Source of the DNA: Geodermatophilus normandii
GTDB taxonomy: Bacteria; Actinomycetota; Actinomycetes; Mycobacteriales; Geodermatophilaceae
DNA length: 64,000 nucleotides
Assembly (NCBI RefSeq): GCF_003182485.1
Contig: NZ_QGTX01000001.1
Span: forward strand, 1,508,001 to 1,572,000
Reading direction: 5' to 3'
Shown here: positions 35,130 through 44,041 of the stretch, one piece after another
Numbering within the stretch: the stretch's first letter is position 1
How the letters are laid out: every line of letters starts with the position of its first letter
Notes under the pieces: model-generated
Database searches by the model: none
The model's input: only the letters and a program-made list of their open reading frames with translations
Told to the model about the DNA's origin: nothing
Translations under genes and position numbers: made by a program

Positions 35130-35912
35130 TCACCGCGGCTCGACGAACAGCGAGGCCACCGAGCGGCCGATCCGCCCGGTGGCGTCGTGGAGGTCGGCGG
35201 CGCACTGCCCCACGCCGGTGGGCCCGAGCGTCGTGGTCGCGTCCATGCCCAGCCACTCGCCGGCCGGCTGCCGGAACAGCGCGACGACGAGGTCGACGTT
35301 GGCGAAGGTCGCCCGGTCCCACGACAGCTCGGCGGAGATGCCGCTGGCCGCGTCGGTCATGACCAGCAGGTGCTGCAGCGGCGTCATGGGCTCGCCCTCG
35401 ACCAGCGCGCACAGCGGCCGGGTCCACGCCGCCGCCGGCCCGGTGCCGGTTAGCGTGCCCGACGCCTCGCGCCACTCCAGCGCGCGGTGGTAGGCGACCT
35501 CCTGGCGGAAGACGTCGAACACCGCGGGGCGCCCGTCCTCCGGGCCGACGGCGGCCGGCTGCGGCGGCGTCGCGGTGTCGGACGCGTCCCGGGTGCGCAT
35601 CCGCCAGGCGGTGACCCGCATCGCCGTGCGCCCGCCCGCGGTGAGCGTGGCCTCGACCAGCTCGATGCGCCGGCCCGGGCGCAGCACCCGTGCCGCCACC
35701 TGCACCGGACCGACCGGCACCGGCCCCAGGACGTCGTAGGCCAGCCGCACGGTCTGTCCGCCGGCGATCCCGCCGGCCCGCTCGACCTCGCGGGCCAGCA
35801 GCGCGGCCGGCGGCCCGGCGTGCTGGAGGCCCGGGTCCCAGGGGCCGATGGTCAGCGCGGTCGCGACGTAGCCGTCGCCGTCCGGGACGAAGCAGGCGGA
35901 GGGCAGGTCCAC
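35130..35912 (-). CDS. acyl-CoA thioesterase-family (TesB-like double hotdog) protein
   Basis: Protein of 260 residues with two hotdog domains. The first holds WDPGLQHAGPPAALLAREVER and VRLAYDVLGPVPVGPVQVAARVLRPGRRIELVEATL; the second holds LQHLLVMTDAASGISAELSW, NVDLVVALFRQPAGEWLGMDA and GVGQCAADLHDATGRIGRSVASLFVEPR. Related actinobacterial proteins hydrolyse acyl-CoA thioesters. The active-site Asp of TesB could be the D of TDAASG. GTG 35912 begins right at the domain. Chain-length preference cannot be read from sequence. Confidence 0.8.
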   Translation of the reverse strand: MDLPSACFVPDGDGYVATALTIGPWDPGLQHAGPPAALLAREVERAGGIAGGQTVRLAYDVLGPVPVGPVQVAARVLRPGRRIELVEATLTAGGRTAMRVTAWRMRTRDASDTATPPQPAAVGPEDGRPAVFDVFRQEVAYHRALEWREASGTLTGTGPAAAWTRPLCALVEGEPMTPLQHLLVMTDAASGISAELSWDRATFANVDLVVALFRQPAGEWLGMDATTTLGPTGVGQCAADLHDATGRIGRSVASLFVEPR

Positions 35913-35955
35913 GCCCCGCAGTCTCGCCCGGCCCGGATCCGGCCCCTCCCGGGGG

Positions 35956-36315
35956 TCAGCCCCGCCGGGCCAGCCACAGCGCCGACGTCAGCCACACCGC
36001 GCCTGCGGCCGCGGTCAGCCACCACAGCGGCTGTCCCTCCGCCGACAGGGCGACCAGGACGCCCACGACGAGGACCGCGCCGGCCACGGCGGTCGAGCGC
36101 AGCAGGGTGCCCGCCGTGTCGGGGCCCGGGATCGCGACGAAGACGACCGCCGCCGCCACCAGCAGGAACGCGCACAGCGCCCCGAGGTAGGCCGCCGTGA
36201 CGCCGAGCTCGGCGGGCAGCACCAGGGCCCCGACCCCGCCGACGACGCCTCCGGCGGCCAGGCCCAGGAGCAGGCGGCGGCGCCGTCGGGACCACGGGGG
36301 CCGGGGTTCGCTCAC
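35956..36315 (-). CDS. hypothetical four-helix membrane protein
   Basis: Unrecognised membrane protein of 119 residues. A basic N-terminus (WSRRRRRLLLG) is followed by about four hydrophobic helices: AAGGVVGGVGALVLP, YLGALCAFLLVAAAVVFVAI, AVAGAVLVVGVLVAL and WWLTAAAGAVWLTSALWLA, with an arginine end. There are no polar residues in the membrane part that would suggest transport. It precedes the thioesterase gene by 43 bases on the same strand. Confidence 0.65.
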   Translation of the reverse strand: MSEPRPPWSRRRRRLLLGLAAGGVVGGVGALVLPAELGVTAAYLGALCAFLLVAAAVVFVAIPGPDTAGTLLRSTAVAGAVLVVGVLVALSAEGQPLWWLTAAAGAVWLTSALWLARRG

Positions 36316-36428
36316 GCCGTCGAGGGTGCCCGCGCTCCCTGGGGGTCACGCCGATGAGTCCTGCCCGGGCGCGCCGTCTCCCCTCCCGAGCGGCCCCGAC
36401 GGAGGGCCCCGACGACGGGAGCGCGACC

Positions 36429-36833
36429 GTGCGCACGCTGTTCCTCAACCTGCCGGTGACCGACGTGGCGGCCAGCCGCGCCTTCTACACGACCCTCGGC
36501 TTCTCGGTGGACGAGCGGTTCTCCGACGACTCCTCGGCCTCGGTGGCCGTCAGCGACGCCATCCACCTGCAGCTGATGAGCCGGGAGAAGATGGCCGGCT
36601 TCGTCCCCGAGGGGACGGCGATCGGCGACCCGCGGCAGGCGACGGCGGCGCTGTACGCGCTGTCCTGCGACAGCCGCGAGGAGGTCGACGCGATGGTGGC
36701 GAAGGCGCTCGGCGCCGGCGGGTCCGCGTGGATGCCGCCGCAGGACCACGGCTTCCTGTACGGCGCGAGCTTCACCGACCCCGACGGCCACGTCTGGGAG
36801 GTCGTGTGGATGGACGCCGCGAACGTCCAGTGA
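36429..36833 (+). CDS. VOC-family protein
   Basis: Glyoxalase-fold protein of 134 residues. It has FLNLPVTDVAASRAFYTTLGFSVDERFSDD at the start, HLQLMSREKM, LYALSCDSREEVDAMVAKALGAGG in the second module and GASFTDPDGHVWEVVWMD with the last metal-ligand Glu. It resembles the YCR/lactoylglutathione-lyase-like extradiol group common in actinobacteria. GTG 36429 is chosen: it begins directly at the fold, with a GGGAGCG site; ATG 36354 would add 25 low-complexity residues. Confidence 0.83.
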   Translation: MRTLFLNLPVTDVAASRAFYTTLGFSVDERFSDDSSASVAVSDAIHLQLMSREKMAGFVPEGTAIGDPRQATAALYALSCDSREEVDAMVAKALGAGGSAWMPPQDHGFLYGASFTDPDGHVWEVVWMDAANVQ

Positions 36834-36846
36834 CCCGCCGGTAGGT

Positions 36847-36873
36847 GGCGTAGCGCGCTACGCCCACTACGCT
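36847..36873 (+). promoter_or_regulatory. palindromic operator next to leaderless promoter of EamA gene
   Basis: GGCGTAGCGCGCTACGCC (36847-36864) is a perfect 18-base palindrome. TACGCT at 36868-36873 fits a -10 box and lies seven bases before the GTG at 36881, so the transcript is leaderless. The palindrome covers the -35 position, so a bound repressor would block transcription. It could instead be the terminator of the preceding VOC gene. Confidence 0.6.
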
Positions 36874-36880
36874 CGGCCGG

Positions 36881-37861
36881 GTGCCGCATCCCCGCCGCCC
36901 CGCCGTCGGCTACCTGACCACCGTCGCGGCGGCGGGCCTGTTCGCCGTCAACGGCACCGTCTCGACACTCGCGCTGCAGGCCGGCGTCCCGCCGACCTGG
37001 CTCACCGCGATGCGCTGCGGCGGGGCGGCGGCCGGGCTGCTGGCGGCGCTGACCGTCGTCTCGCCCGCGCGGCTGCGGCTGACCTGGCGCGAGGTGCCGT
37101 TCCTGGCCGTGTTCGGTGTGGTCGGCGTGGCGCTGACGCAGTTCCTCTACTACGTCGCCATCGGCCGGCTCCCCGTCGGCATCGCCCTGGTCTTCGAGAT
37201 GACCGCGCCGGTCGGCATCGCGCTGTGGGTCCGGTTGGTGCGCAAGGAACCCGTCCGGCCCCGCATCTGGCTGGCGCTGGCGCTGTCGCTGTCGGGGCTC
37301 GTCCTGGTCGCCCAGGTGTGGCAGGGCGGCGGCTCGCTGGACCTGCTCGGCGTCGGCGCGGGCCTCGCCGCCGCGGTCTGCCTGGCCACCTACTACCTGA
37401 TGGGCGAGCGCGGCACGGCCACCCGCGACCCGGTCGCGCTCACCACCTGGACGTTCGTCGCCGCGGCGCTGTTCTGGGCCGTCGTCGCCCCGTTCACGGC
37501 CTCGTTCGACGCCGGCGTGCTCGGGGAGCGGGTGCCGGTCTCCCTGGGCGCGGCGCACCTGCCGCTCTGGCTGCTCGTGCTCTGGATCGTGGTGCTGGGG
37601 GCGATCGTGCCGTTCTGGCTGTCCATCGCCGCCCTGCGCCACCTGCCGCCCACGACCGCCGGGCTGGTCGCCACCGTGGAGCCGGTGTTCGCCTCCGTCG
37701 TCGCGTGGCTGTGGCTCGAGCAGGTGCTCAGCGGCTGGCAGGTGGCCGGGGGGCTCGTGGTGCTCGGCGGGATCGGGCTGGCCCAGACCGCGCGCACCGC
37801 CGCGGCCCGGCCGGCGCCGGCGCCGGCGCCGGTTCCCGAGACGCCGGCGCCGCTGGGCTGA
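36881..37861 (+). CDS. EamA/DMT-family transporter
   Basis: Ten-helix drug/metabolite transporter of 326 residues, probably an exporter of amino acids or other small metabolites (RhtA-like). Two EamA repeats are visible: residues about 10-145 (AVNGTVSTLALQAGVPPTWLTAMR, QFLYYVAIGRLPVGIALVFEMTAPV) and about 160-305 (LMGERGTA, then LRHLPPTTAGLVATVEPVFASVVAWLWLEQ with the conserved proline/glutamate). The tail is alanine/proline-rich. The GTG is about seven bases behind a -10 box and a perfect palindrome, so expression is probably repressor-controlled. Confidence 0.88.
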   Translation: MPHPRRPAVGYLTTVAAAGLFAVNGTVSTLALQAGVPPTWLTAMRCGGAAAGLLAALTVVSPARLRLTWREVPFLAVFGVVGVALTQFLYYVAIGRLPVGIALVFEMTAPVGIALWVRLVRKEPVRPRIWLALALSLSGLVLVAQVWQGGGSLDLLGVGAGLAAAVCLATYYLMGERGTATRDPVALTTWTFVAAALFWAVVAPFTASFDAGVLGERVPVSLGAAHLPLWLLVLWIVVLGAIVPFWLSIAALRHLPPTTAGLVATVEPVFASVVAWLWLEQVLSGWQVAGGLVVLGGIGLAQTARTAAARPAPAPAPVPETPAPLG

Positions 37862-38031
37862 GGCGACCTGCCGGGCGTCGTCAGCCGGCCGGCCAGGCGC
37901 TCCACGGAGCGGGCCTGGGCGGCGTGGTCCACGCCGACGTGCCCCACGGGCACACCTGCCCGGCCTGCGCGGCCGGCAGCAGCGGCAGGTGGTCTCCCGG
38001 GTCCGGCAGGGGGTTCCCGCTGCGAGCGGAG

Positions 38032-38050
38032 GCAGGTTAGCCTTGCCTTA
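38032..38050 (+). promoter_or_regulatory. iron box (IdeR/DmdR/DtxR type)
   Basis: GCAGGTTAGCCTTGCCTTA agrees with the 19-base DtxR/IdeR consensus (TTAGGTTAGGCTAACCTAA) at 13 positions by my alignment. It lies 45 bases before the siderophore-interacting protein start. It should repress that gene when iron is sufficient. Confidence 0.8.
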
Positions 38051-38094
38051 CCGGCGGTCCGCGAGGGCTGTCCCGAGCGGAGCGGAGACCGGCA

Positions 38095-39036
38095 GTGACG
38101 ACGACGACCGAGGCCCCGGCAGCGGCGGTGGCCGAGCTGCCGCGGTGGCTCTTCTTCGAGACCGTCGTCGCGCGGGTGGCGCCGCTCGGGCCCTCGATGG
38201 TGCGGATCACGCTCACCGGCCCCCGCCTGGGCGGCTTCGGCGTCGCCGGTCACGACCAGCGGGTCAAGCTCGTCCTCACCCCGGACCCCACCGCGCTGGC
38301 CGAGCTCCAGGCCGTCGGCGCCGAGTGGTACCCGGCCTACTGCGCCCTGGCCGAGGAGCGGCGCCCCGTCCTGCGCACCTACACCGTGCGCGCCGCCCGG
38401 CCCGAGCGGGCCGAGGTCGACCTCGACGTCGTCCTGCACGGGGTCTCCGACGGGCACGCCGGCCCCGCCGCCACGTGGGCGGCCGCCGCCCGCCCCGGCG
38501 ACCCGATGGTGCTCATGGGCCCCGACCGGCCCGGCCGCGGCCGCGCCTGGGGCGTGGAGTGGGCGCCGCCGGCGACGGCCTCGTGCCTGCTGCTCGCCGG
38601 CGACGAGACCGCGGTGCCGGCCGTCGGCGCGATCCTCGAGTCGCTGGCGCCCGGGCAGCGCGCCGTCGCGGTCCTCGAGGTGCCGCAGGCCGCCGACCTG
38701 CAGGACCTGCGGCTGCCCGAGGGCGTGGAGGTGCGCTGGCTGGCCCGCGGCCACCGCCCCCGTGGCGAGCTGCTCGTGCCCGCGGTGCACGCCGCCCTGG
38801 TCGACCTCGGCATCGCCGCCACCCCGGCGCCCGCGCCCGAGGACGTCGACCTGGAGACCGAGCCGCTGTGGGAGGTCCCCGCGGACCCCGCGGCGGGCGC
38901 CGGCTGCTACGCCTGGCTGGCCGGCGAGGCCGCGGTGGTCAAGCGGCTGCGCCGGCACCTGGTCGCCGACCTCGGCGTCGACCGGCGTGCGGTGGCCTTC
39001 ATGGGCTACTGGCGCGAGGGCCGCGCCGAGTCCTGA
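38095..39036 (+). CDS. siderophore-interacting protein (ViuB/SIP FAD reductase)
   Basis: Cytoplasmic flavoenzyme of 313 residues that reduces ferric siderophore to release iron. The FAD-binding domain has MVRITLTGPRLGGF and RTYTVRAARPE; the C-terminal NAD(P)H-type domain has LLLAGDETAVPAVGAILESL, then CYAWLAGEAAVVKRLRRHL and AFMGYWREGRAES, all SIP family landmarks. The gene stands behind its own iron box and faces the ferric-siderophore ABC transporter genes, which use another iron box. Confidence 0.92.
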   Translation: MTTTTEAPAAAVAELPRWLFFETVVARVAPLGPSMVRITLTGPRLGGFGVAGHDQRVKLVLTPDPTALAELQAVGAEWYPAYCALAEERRPVLRTYTVRAARPERAEVDLDVVLHGVSDGHAGPAATWAAAARPGDPMVLMGPDRPGRGRAWGVEWAPPATASCLLLAGDETAVPAVGAILESLAPGQRAVAVLEVPQAADLQDLRLPEGVEVRWLARGHRPRGELLVPAVHAALVDLGIAATPAPAPEDVDLETEPLWEVPADPAAGAGCYAWLAGEAAVVKRLRRHLVADLGVDRRAVAFMGYWREGRAES

Positions 39037-39090
39037 CGGCCCCCTGCCGGGGCCCGCCGCGAGCGTCCGAGCGGTGGGGGCAGGGGGCCC

Positions 39091-39933
39091 TCACCGGGGC
39101 AGGCGGCGGACGGGGACCACCATCGGCGTCCCCGCGACCGGGTCGGGCACCACGCGGGCCTCGAGGTCGAAGACGTCGGCCAGCAACTGCTCGGTGAGCA
39201 CCTCGTGCGGTGTCCCCGAGGCCACCAGGACGCCGTCGCGCATGGCCACCAGCCGGTGGGCGTAGCGCGCGGCCAGGTTGAGGTCGTGCAGCACGACGAC
39301 GACGGTCCGCCCCCGCTCGGCGTGCAGCCGGGCCACGAGCTCCAGGACGTCGATCTGGTGCGACAGGTCCAGGTAGGTCGTCGGCTCGTCGAGCAGGATC
39401 AGGTCGGTGCCCTGCGCGAGGGCCATGGAGATCCAGGCCCGCTGCCGCTGGCCGCCCGAGAGCTCGTCCACCGGCCGGTCGGCGAGGTCGCCCATGTCGG
39501 TCCAGGCCAGCGCCTCGGCGACGACCGCCTCGTCCTCGGCCGACCACTGGCGCAGCCAGCTCTGGTGCGGGTGCCGCCCGCGGGCCACGAGGTCGGCGAC
39601 GGTCAGGCCCGCCGGCGCGACCGGCGTCTGCGGCAGCAGGCCGAGCACGCGGGCGACGTCGCGGGTCGGCGTCCTCTGGATCGCGCGGCCGTCGAGCAGC
39701 ACCTGGCCGGCCGCGGGGCGCAGCAGGCGGCCCAGCGCGCGCAGCAGGGTGGACTTGCCGCAGCCGTTGGGCCCGACGATCGCGGTGAACGAGCCGTCGG
39801 TGAGCGTGAGGTCGAGCCCGTCGACGACGACGCGGTCGTCGTAGGCCAGGCGCAGCCCCTCGGCGGCCAGGCGCACCCGCCCGTCGGGCGTCGGTGCGGA
39901 CAGCGGGGGCGCGGCGGGGGTGGAGGTCGTCAT
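39091..39933 (-). CDS. fepC: ferric-siderophore ABC transporter ATP-binding protein
   Basis: ATPase of 280 residues. Walker A is [12 protein letters not shown], the signature is [10 protein letters not shown], Walker B is [12 protein letters not shown] and the switch His is in [14 protein letters not shown]. The TYLD after Walker B and DLNLAARY are typical of FecE/FepC iron-siderophore ATPases. It is the third gene of a permease-permease-ATPase operon and overlaps the upstream permease by ATGA. The solute-binding protein is not in the window. Confidence 0.93.
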   Translation of the reverse strand: MTTSTPAAPPLSAPTPDGRVRLAAEGLRLAYDDRVVVDGLDLTLTDGSFTAIVGPNGCGKSTLLRALGRLLRPAAGQVLLDGRAIQRTPTRDVARVLGLLPQTPVAPAGLTVADLVARGRHPHQSWLRQWSAEDEAVVAEALAWTDMGDLADRPVDELSGGQRQRAWISMALAQGTDLILLDEPTTYLDLSHQIDVLELVARLHAERGRTVVVVLHDLNLAARYAHRLVAMRDGVLVASGTPHEVLTEQLLADVFDLEARVVPDPVAGTPMVVPVRRLPR

Positions 39934-41039
39934 GCGAGGGTCCGCCTCCCGCGGACGAGCAGCCAGAGCAGGTAGGGGGCGCCGACCGTGGCGGTGAGGA
40001 TGCCGACGGGCAGGGCCTGCGGCAAGACCGTGCGGGTGAGCAGGTCGGCGAGCACGACCAGCGCCGCGCCGATCAGGCCGGAGGCCAGCAGCGGCGGACG
40101 CGAGCCGCCGGCCAGGCGGACGGCGATCTGGGGGACGACCAGCGCGACGAACGTGATCGGGCCGGCGGCCGAGACCGCCGCCGCGACCAGCACGACCGCG
40201 ACGAGCACGACGGCGGCCTGGGCCGCGGACAGCCGCACGCCGAGCCCGCGCGCGGTGTCGTCGCCGAACTGGAGCACGCCGAGCACCCGGCCCGCCGCGA
40301 GCGCCAGCGGCACCAGGACCGCCAGCGCGAGGGCCAGCGGCACGGCCTGGTCCCAGGTGCGCGCGTTGAGCGAGCCGACGATCCACACGTAGGCGGCCGA
40401 GGCGTCGTGGATGGCCGCCCGGGTGAGCAGCCAGTCGACGACCGCCAGGGCGATCGAGGACACCGCGATGCCGACCAGGACCAGCCGGTAGCCGTCGACG
40501 CCGGACCGGAACGCCAGGAGGAACAGCAGCAGGCCGGCCCCCAGCGCCCCGGCGAGGGCCGCGAGCGGGACCCCCAGACCGCCGAGGACCGCGCCGGCCG
40601 ACGAGGTGCCGCTCGCCACGATCGCGAGGACGGCGCCGACCGAGGCGCCCGAGGTGATCCCGAGGATGTCGGGGGAGGCCAGCGGGTTGCGCGCGAACGT
40701 CTGGAACAGCGCCCCGGCCACCCCGAGCGCGAGCCCGACCAGCACGCCGACGACGACCCGCGGCGCCCGCAGCTCCAGCACGATGAACCGCTGGCTCCGC
40801 TCGCCCGCCCCGACCAGCGTGCGCAGCACGTCGGGAACCCCGATCGGGTAGTCGCCCCGTCCCAGGGCCACCGCCCCGAGGAGCACGACGACGAGCAGCG
40901 CGACCAGGGGCACGGCGACCGACCGCCAGCGGAACCGTGCCGACACGGGGCCGATCCGCAGGGTGGCCGCGCGGCCGGCCGGGCGGCCGCCGGGCTCGGG
41001 CGGGACCGTCTCGCGGATCGTGTCGGCGGTGGCGGTCAC
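39930..41039 (-). CDS. fepG: ferric-siderophore ABC transporter permease (FepG-like)
   Basis: FecCD-family permease of 369 residues with about nine or ten membrane helices. [46 protein letters not shown] is the diagnostic region, followed by [20 protein letters not shown], which is the coupling helix that contacts the ATPase, and [24 protein letters not shown] 41039 starts a cytoplasmic N-terminus. It lies ten bases after the first permease gene. Confidence 0.92.
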   Translation of the reverse strand: MTATADTIRETVPPEPGGRPAGRAATLRIGPVSARFRWRSVAVPLVALLVVVLLGAVALGRGDYPIGVPDVLRTLVGAGERSQRFIVLELRAPRVVVGVLVGLALGVAGALFQTFARNPLASPDILGITSGASVGAVLAIVASGTSSAGAVLGGLGVPLAALAGALGAGLLLFLLAFRSGVDGYRLVLVGIAVSSIALAVVDWLLTRAAIHDASAAYVWIVGSLNARTWDQAVPLALALAVLVPLALAAGRVLGVLQFGDDTARGLGVRLSAAQAAVVLVAVVLVAAAVSAAGPITFVALVVPQIAVRLAGGSRPPLLASGLIGAALVVLADLLTRTVLPQALPVGILTATVGAPYLLWLLVRGRRTLA

Positions 41040-41049
41040 GGGGTGGTCC

Positions 41050-42120
41050 TCACAGCGTCGCGGTCTTCCTGCGGCGCACGAGGGCGATGAAGAACGGCCC
41101 GCCGAGCAGGGCGAGCACGATGCCGACCTGCACCTCGCCGGGGCGCGCGATCACCCGGCCGACGACGTCGGCGGTGAGCAGCAGCACGGCCCCGGCCAGG
41201 GCGGAGCAGGGGACCAGCCACCGGTGCGCCGGTCCGGTGAACGCGCGGACGGCGTGCGGGACCACCAGCCCGAGGAAGGCGATCGGCCCGCAGGCCGCCG
41301 TCGCGGCGCCGGCGAGCAGCGTGATCGCCACGAGCCCCACCGAGCGGGCCAGCCACACGCGCTGCCCCAGCCCGCGGGCGACGTCGTCGCCCATCCCCAG
41401 CAGGTCCAGGGCCGGCGCGTTGACCAGGGCGAGCACCAGGCCGGCGACGACGAACGGCAGCACCTGCCAGGCGACGTCGGCGCCGCGGCCGGCCAGCGCG
41501 CCGACCACCCAGAACCGGAAGGCGTCGAGGGAGTCGGAGTCGCTGACCAGGACGGCGCGGACCAGCGCGTACAGCAGCGCGGACAGCGTGGAGCCGGCCA
41601 GGGCGAGCGTGACCGGCGTGGCGCCGCCGCGGCCGGCCGCGCCGAGGACGTAGACGGCGACCGTTCCCCCCAGCGCCCCCGCGAAGGCGAACCACACGTA
41701 CCCCGAGGGCGTGCTCACGCCCAGCAGCGCGATGGCCAGGACCACGGCGAAGGAGGCGCCGGCGGTGACACCGAGCAGGCCGGGGTCGCCGAGCGGGTTG
41801 CGGGTGTGCCCCTGCATGAGGGCGCCGGCGACGCCCAGCGCCGCGCCCACCATCAGGCCGAGCGCCGTCCGCGGGACCCGCAGGTCCCAGACGATCACCG
41901 CCTCCTCGGTGCGCAGCGAGCGGTCGGTGAGCGCCGTCCACACGGTGCCCGGGCCCAGCGGGCGGGTACCGATGGCGACGCTGGCCGCGCACGCGGCGAG
42001 GACGAGGACGAGCAGGGCGACCAGGCCGAGCACGCGGCGGCGCGTGCGGGTGCTCCGCTCGGGGCGCGCCGGGGTCCCGGGGGTCGCCGCGGGAGCGCGG
42101 GCAACGCTGGGGACGGGCAC
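41050..42120 (-). CDS. fepD: ferric-siderophore ABC transporter permease (FepD-like)
   Basis: First gene of the transporter operon, a FecCD-family permease of 356 residues. Landmarks are [61 protein letters not shown] (coupling helix) and GPIAFLGLVVPHAVRAFTGPAHRWLVP. It pairs with the second permease to form the membrane channel. An iron box lies 24 bases before the start. The N-terminal 30 residues are proline/arginine-rich and cytoplasmic. Confidence 0.92.
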   Translation of the reverse strand: MPVPSVARAPAATPGTPARPERSTRTRRRVLGLVALLVLVLAACAASVAIGTRPLGPGTVWTALTDRSLRTEEAVIVWDLRVPRTALGLMVGAALGVAGALMQGHTRNPLGDPGLLGVTAGASFAVVLAIALLGVSTPSGYVWFAFAGALGGTVAVYVLGAAGRGGATPVTLALAGSTLSALLYALVRAVLVSDSDSLDAFRFWVVGALAGRGADVAWQVLPFVVAGLVLALVNAPALDLLGMGDDVARGLGQRVWLARSVGLVAITLLAGAATAACGPIAFLGLVVPHAVRAFTGPAHRWLVPCSALAGAVLLLTADVVGRVIARPGEVQVGIVLALLGGPFFIALVRRRKTATL

Positions 42121-42143
42121 CGGGCAGCTCCGGACGGTCGAGA

Positions 42144-42162
42144 TCAGGCAAGGCTCACCTTA
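42144..42162 (-). promoter_or_regulatory. iron box for the ABC transporter operon
   Basis: Read on the minus strand, TAAGGTGAGCCTTGCCTGA matches the IdeR/DtxR consensus at 13 of 19 positions. It stands 24 bases upstream of the fepD start. Together with the box at 38032 it makes the locus iron-repressed from both ends. Confidence 0.8.
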
Positions 42163-42194
42163 GTACCCGGAGCCGGCCGCCTCACCCGCCCGGA

Positions 42195-42911
42195 TCACCG
42201 CTTCGTGCGGCGGCTCCCGCCGTGCCAGTCCTCCTGTACCCCGACCTCGTCGGGCGCCACGCCGGCGGAGACGAGCTGCGGCCGCTCGCGCAGGCTCCGC
42301 TTGAGCTCCGCGAACCCGGGGAAGCGGGCGAGTCCCACCACGTGGTCCCACAGCTCGGCCGCGCGGTCCTCGGGCGGCACCCGGCTGATGACCGGGCCGA
42401 AGAAGGCCACGCCCTCCGGCGGCTCGAAGTGCAGGATCGGCGTCCCGACGTCCTTCCCGGTGAGCGCCAGGGCCTCGTCGGTCTCGGCCCGGACGACGGC
42501 GTCCCAGCGGTCGTCGTCGAGGGCGGCGGTGAGGTCGGCCGGCAGGCCGGCGCGCTCGAGCACCGGCTCGAGGTAGGCGCGGGTGCCGCGCTCGGCGGCC
42601 GTGCCCGGGCGGTCGGGCTCGGTGTCGTGGATGCGCTGGCCGAGGCGCTGGTAGAGCGTGCCGACCGCCGCGCGGCCGTGCTCCTCCCGGGTGCGGGCGG
42701 CCACCCGCAGCAGCCGGAGCCCGGCGGTGTGGCCGGCCTCGTACTCCGGCGGGAACTGGGCGTCGTAGTCGACGTGCGCGTTGAGCAGGCGCAGCGAGAT
42801 GAACCGCCAGTCGACGTCGTACGCGCGCCGGGCCGCGACGGTGCGGACCCACCGGCTGGTCAGCCACGCGAACGGGCACACCGGGTCGAAGTAGAAGTGC
42901 AGGTCGGCCAT
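42195..42911 (-). CDS. DsbA-family protein, mycothiol-dependent nitroreductase-like
   Basis: Thioredoxin-fold protein of 238 residues, similar along its length to the Rv2466c mycothiol-dependent nitroreductase: FYFDPVCPFAWLTSRWVRTVA, ISLRLLN, LYQRLGQRIH, VGTPILHFEPPEGVAFFGPVISRVP and FPGFAELKR. The usual CPWC active site reads CPFA here, so only the first cysteine remains and a monothiol mechanism with mycothiol is likely. The C-terminal 30 residues are extra compared with Rv2466c. ATG 42911. It lies just past the iron-regulated promoter but on its own transcript. Confidence 0.85.
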   Translation of the reverse strand: MADLHFYFDPVCPFAWLTSRWVRTVAARRAYDVDWRFISLRLLNAHVDYDAQFPPEYEAGHTAGLRLLRVAARTREEHGRAAVGTLYQRLGQRIHDTEPDRPGTAAERGTRAYLEPVLERAGLPADLTAALDDDRWDAVVRAETDEALALTGKDVGTPILHFEPPEGVAFFGPVISRVPPEDRAAELWDHVVGLARFPGFAELKRSLRERPQLVSAGVAPDEVGVQEDWHGGSRRTKR

Positions 42912-43045
42912 GCCCACGATGCTGCTCCGGTCGGCGCGATCCGGCAGTGCACGGGGCCGCACCGGCTCGTGCGGTGTCGCCCCGGGATCGCGGTGTCGGA
43001 GCACCGCAGGAGCACGCGGAGGACCGCACGACCCCGGCGGCGGGG

Positions 43046-43540
43046 TCAGCGGGGGAGCAGCGCCTCGATCGCCGTCCGGACCTCCGGCGCGCCCGGGTCG
43101 GTCATCGGCCGGAACCGCGCGACCACCGCGCCGTCGCCGTCGACCAGGAACTTCTCGAAGTTCCACTGCACCGGGCCGGCCTCGCCGGCGGCGTCGGGCG
43201 CCTCGGTGAGCCGCTGGTACACCGGGTGCGCGCCGTCGCCGTTGACGTCGACCTTGGCGGTCATCGGGAACGTGACGCCGTAGGTGGCCGAGCAGAAGCC
43301 GGCGATCTCCTCGGCGGTGCCCGGCTCCTGCCCGGCGAACTGGTTGCACGGGACGCCGACGACGGTGAACCCGCGCGGGCCGTACTCCTCCTGCAGCTCC
43401 TCGAGGCGGGCGTACTGCGGGGTCAGGCCGCACCGGCTGGCGACGTTGACCACCAGGGCCGGACGACGGCCGGTCAGCGCGCCGAGCGTGGTGTCCTCGC
43501 CCTGCAGGGTGGAGACGGGCAGGTCGAGCAGGTCGCTCAC
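43046..43540 (-). CDS. glutathione peroxidase-family thiol peroxidase
   Basis: Peroxidase of 164 residues, cysteine (not selenocysteine) type. The peroxidatic Cys is in VNVASRCGLTPQYARLEEL, the second motif is VVGVPCNQFAGQEPG with a possible resolving Cys, and WNFEKFLVD carries the conserved Trp-Asn. In actinobacteria such enzymes usually take electrons from thioredoxin, not glutathione. It is the downstream gene of a pair with the DUF2237 gene; 55 bases separate them. Confidence 0.92.
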   Translation of the reverse strand: MSDLLDLPVSTLQGEDTTLGALTGRRPALVVNVASRCGLTPQYARLEELQEEYGPRGFTVVGVPCNQFAGQEPGTAEEIAGFCSATYGVTFPMTAKVDVNGDGAHPVYQRLTEAPDAAGEAGPVQWNFEKFLVDGDGAVVARFRPMTDPGAPEVRTAIEALLPR

Positions 43541-43595
43541 GGGGACTCCTCGCGGGTGGGGCCGGTGGACCGCAGCAGCGCGCGGGCCGTCCGCC

Positions 43596-44003
43596 TCATT
43601 CCAGTCCGCTGACGTCGTCGGGCACGTCGACGGCGTACTGACGCAGCGCGGACAGCGGCACGACCTCCAGCGACCGCTCGTTCGTGGCCGCCAGGACCAC
43701 GCCGGCGGCGGCGCCGGCGCGGTAGGCCTGCAGCCACCGGTCGGCGACGACGCACCAGCGGTCCCCCGGCGCGAGCCCCGGGAAGCCGTACTCCGGGCGC
43801 GGCGTCGTGAGGTCGTTGCCGAGCTCGCGCTGCAGCGCCAGGAACTCGCGGGAGACGACGGTGCAGACCGTGTGGCTGCCGAGGTCGTCCGGGCCGGTGC
43901 GGCACGCGCCGTCCCGGTAGAAGCCGGTCAGCGGCTCGGTGCCGCACGCCTCGAGCGTCCCGCCCAGCACGTTGCGTTCGGTCCTGGGATCGGGCTCCGT
44001 CAC
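43596..44003 (-). CDS. DUF2237-family protein
   Basis: Protein of 135 residues matching the DUF2237 family: RNVLGGTLEACGTEPLTGFYRDGACRTGPDDLGSHTVCTVVSREFLALQRELGNDLTTP, then FPGLAPGDRWCVVADRWLQA and APPVVLAATNE-like GVVLAATNERSLEVV. Function is unknown; several conserved cysteines suggest a metal or thiol role. GTG 44003. It precedes the glutathione peroxidase gene on the same strand. Confidence 0.85.
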   Translation of the reverse strand: MTEPDPRTERNVLGGTLEACGTEPLTGFYRDGACRTGPDDLGSHTVCTVVSREFLALQRELGNDLTTPRPEYGFPGLAPGDRWCVVADRWLQAYRAGAAAGVVLAATNERSLEVVPLSALRQYAVDVPDDVSGLE

Positions 44004-44041
44004 GACGGGAATCGTCGCAGGGAGCGGGAGGGCGCGCCCGT

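Noticed and set aside
42912..43045. Small gene between the DsbA-like and glutathione peroxidase genes
   Set aside because: No start with ribosome site and no protein-like frame; only a minor CCCCG/CGGGG stem at 43031-43046.
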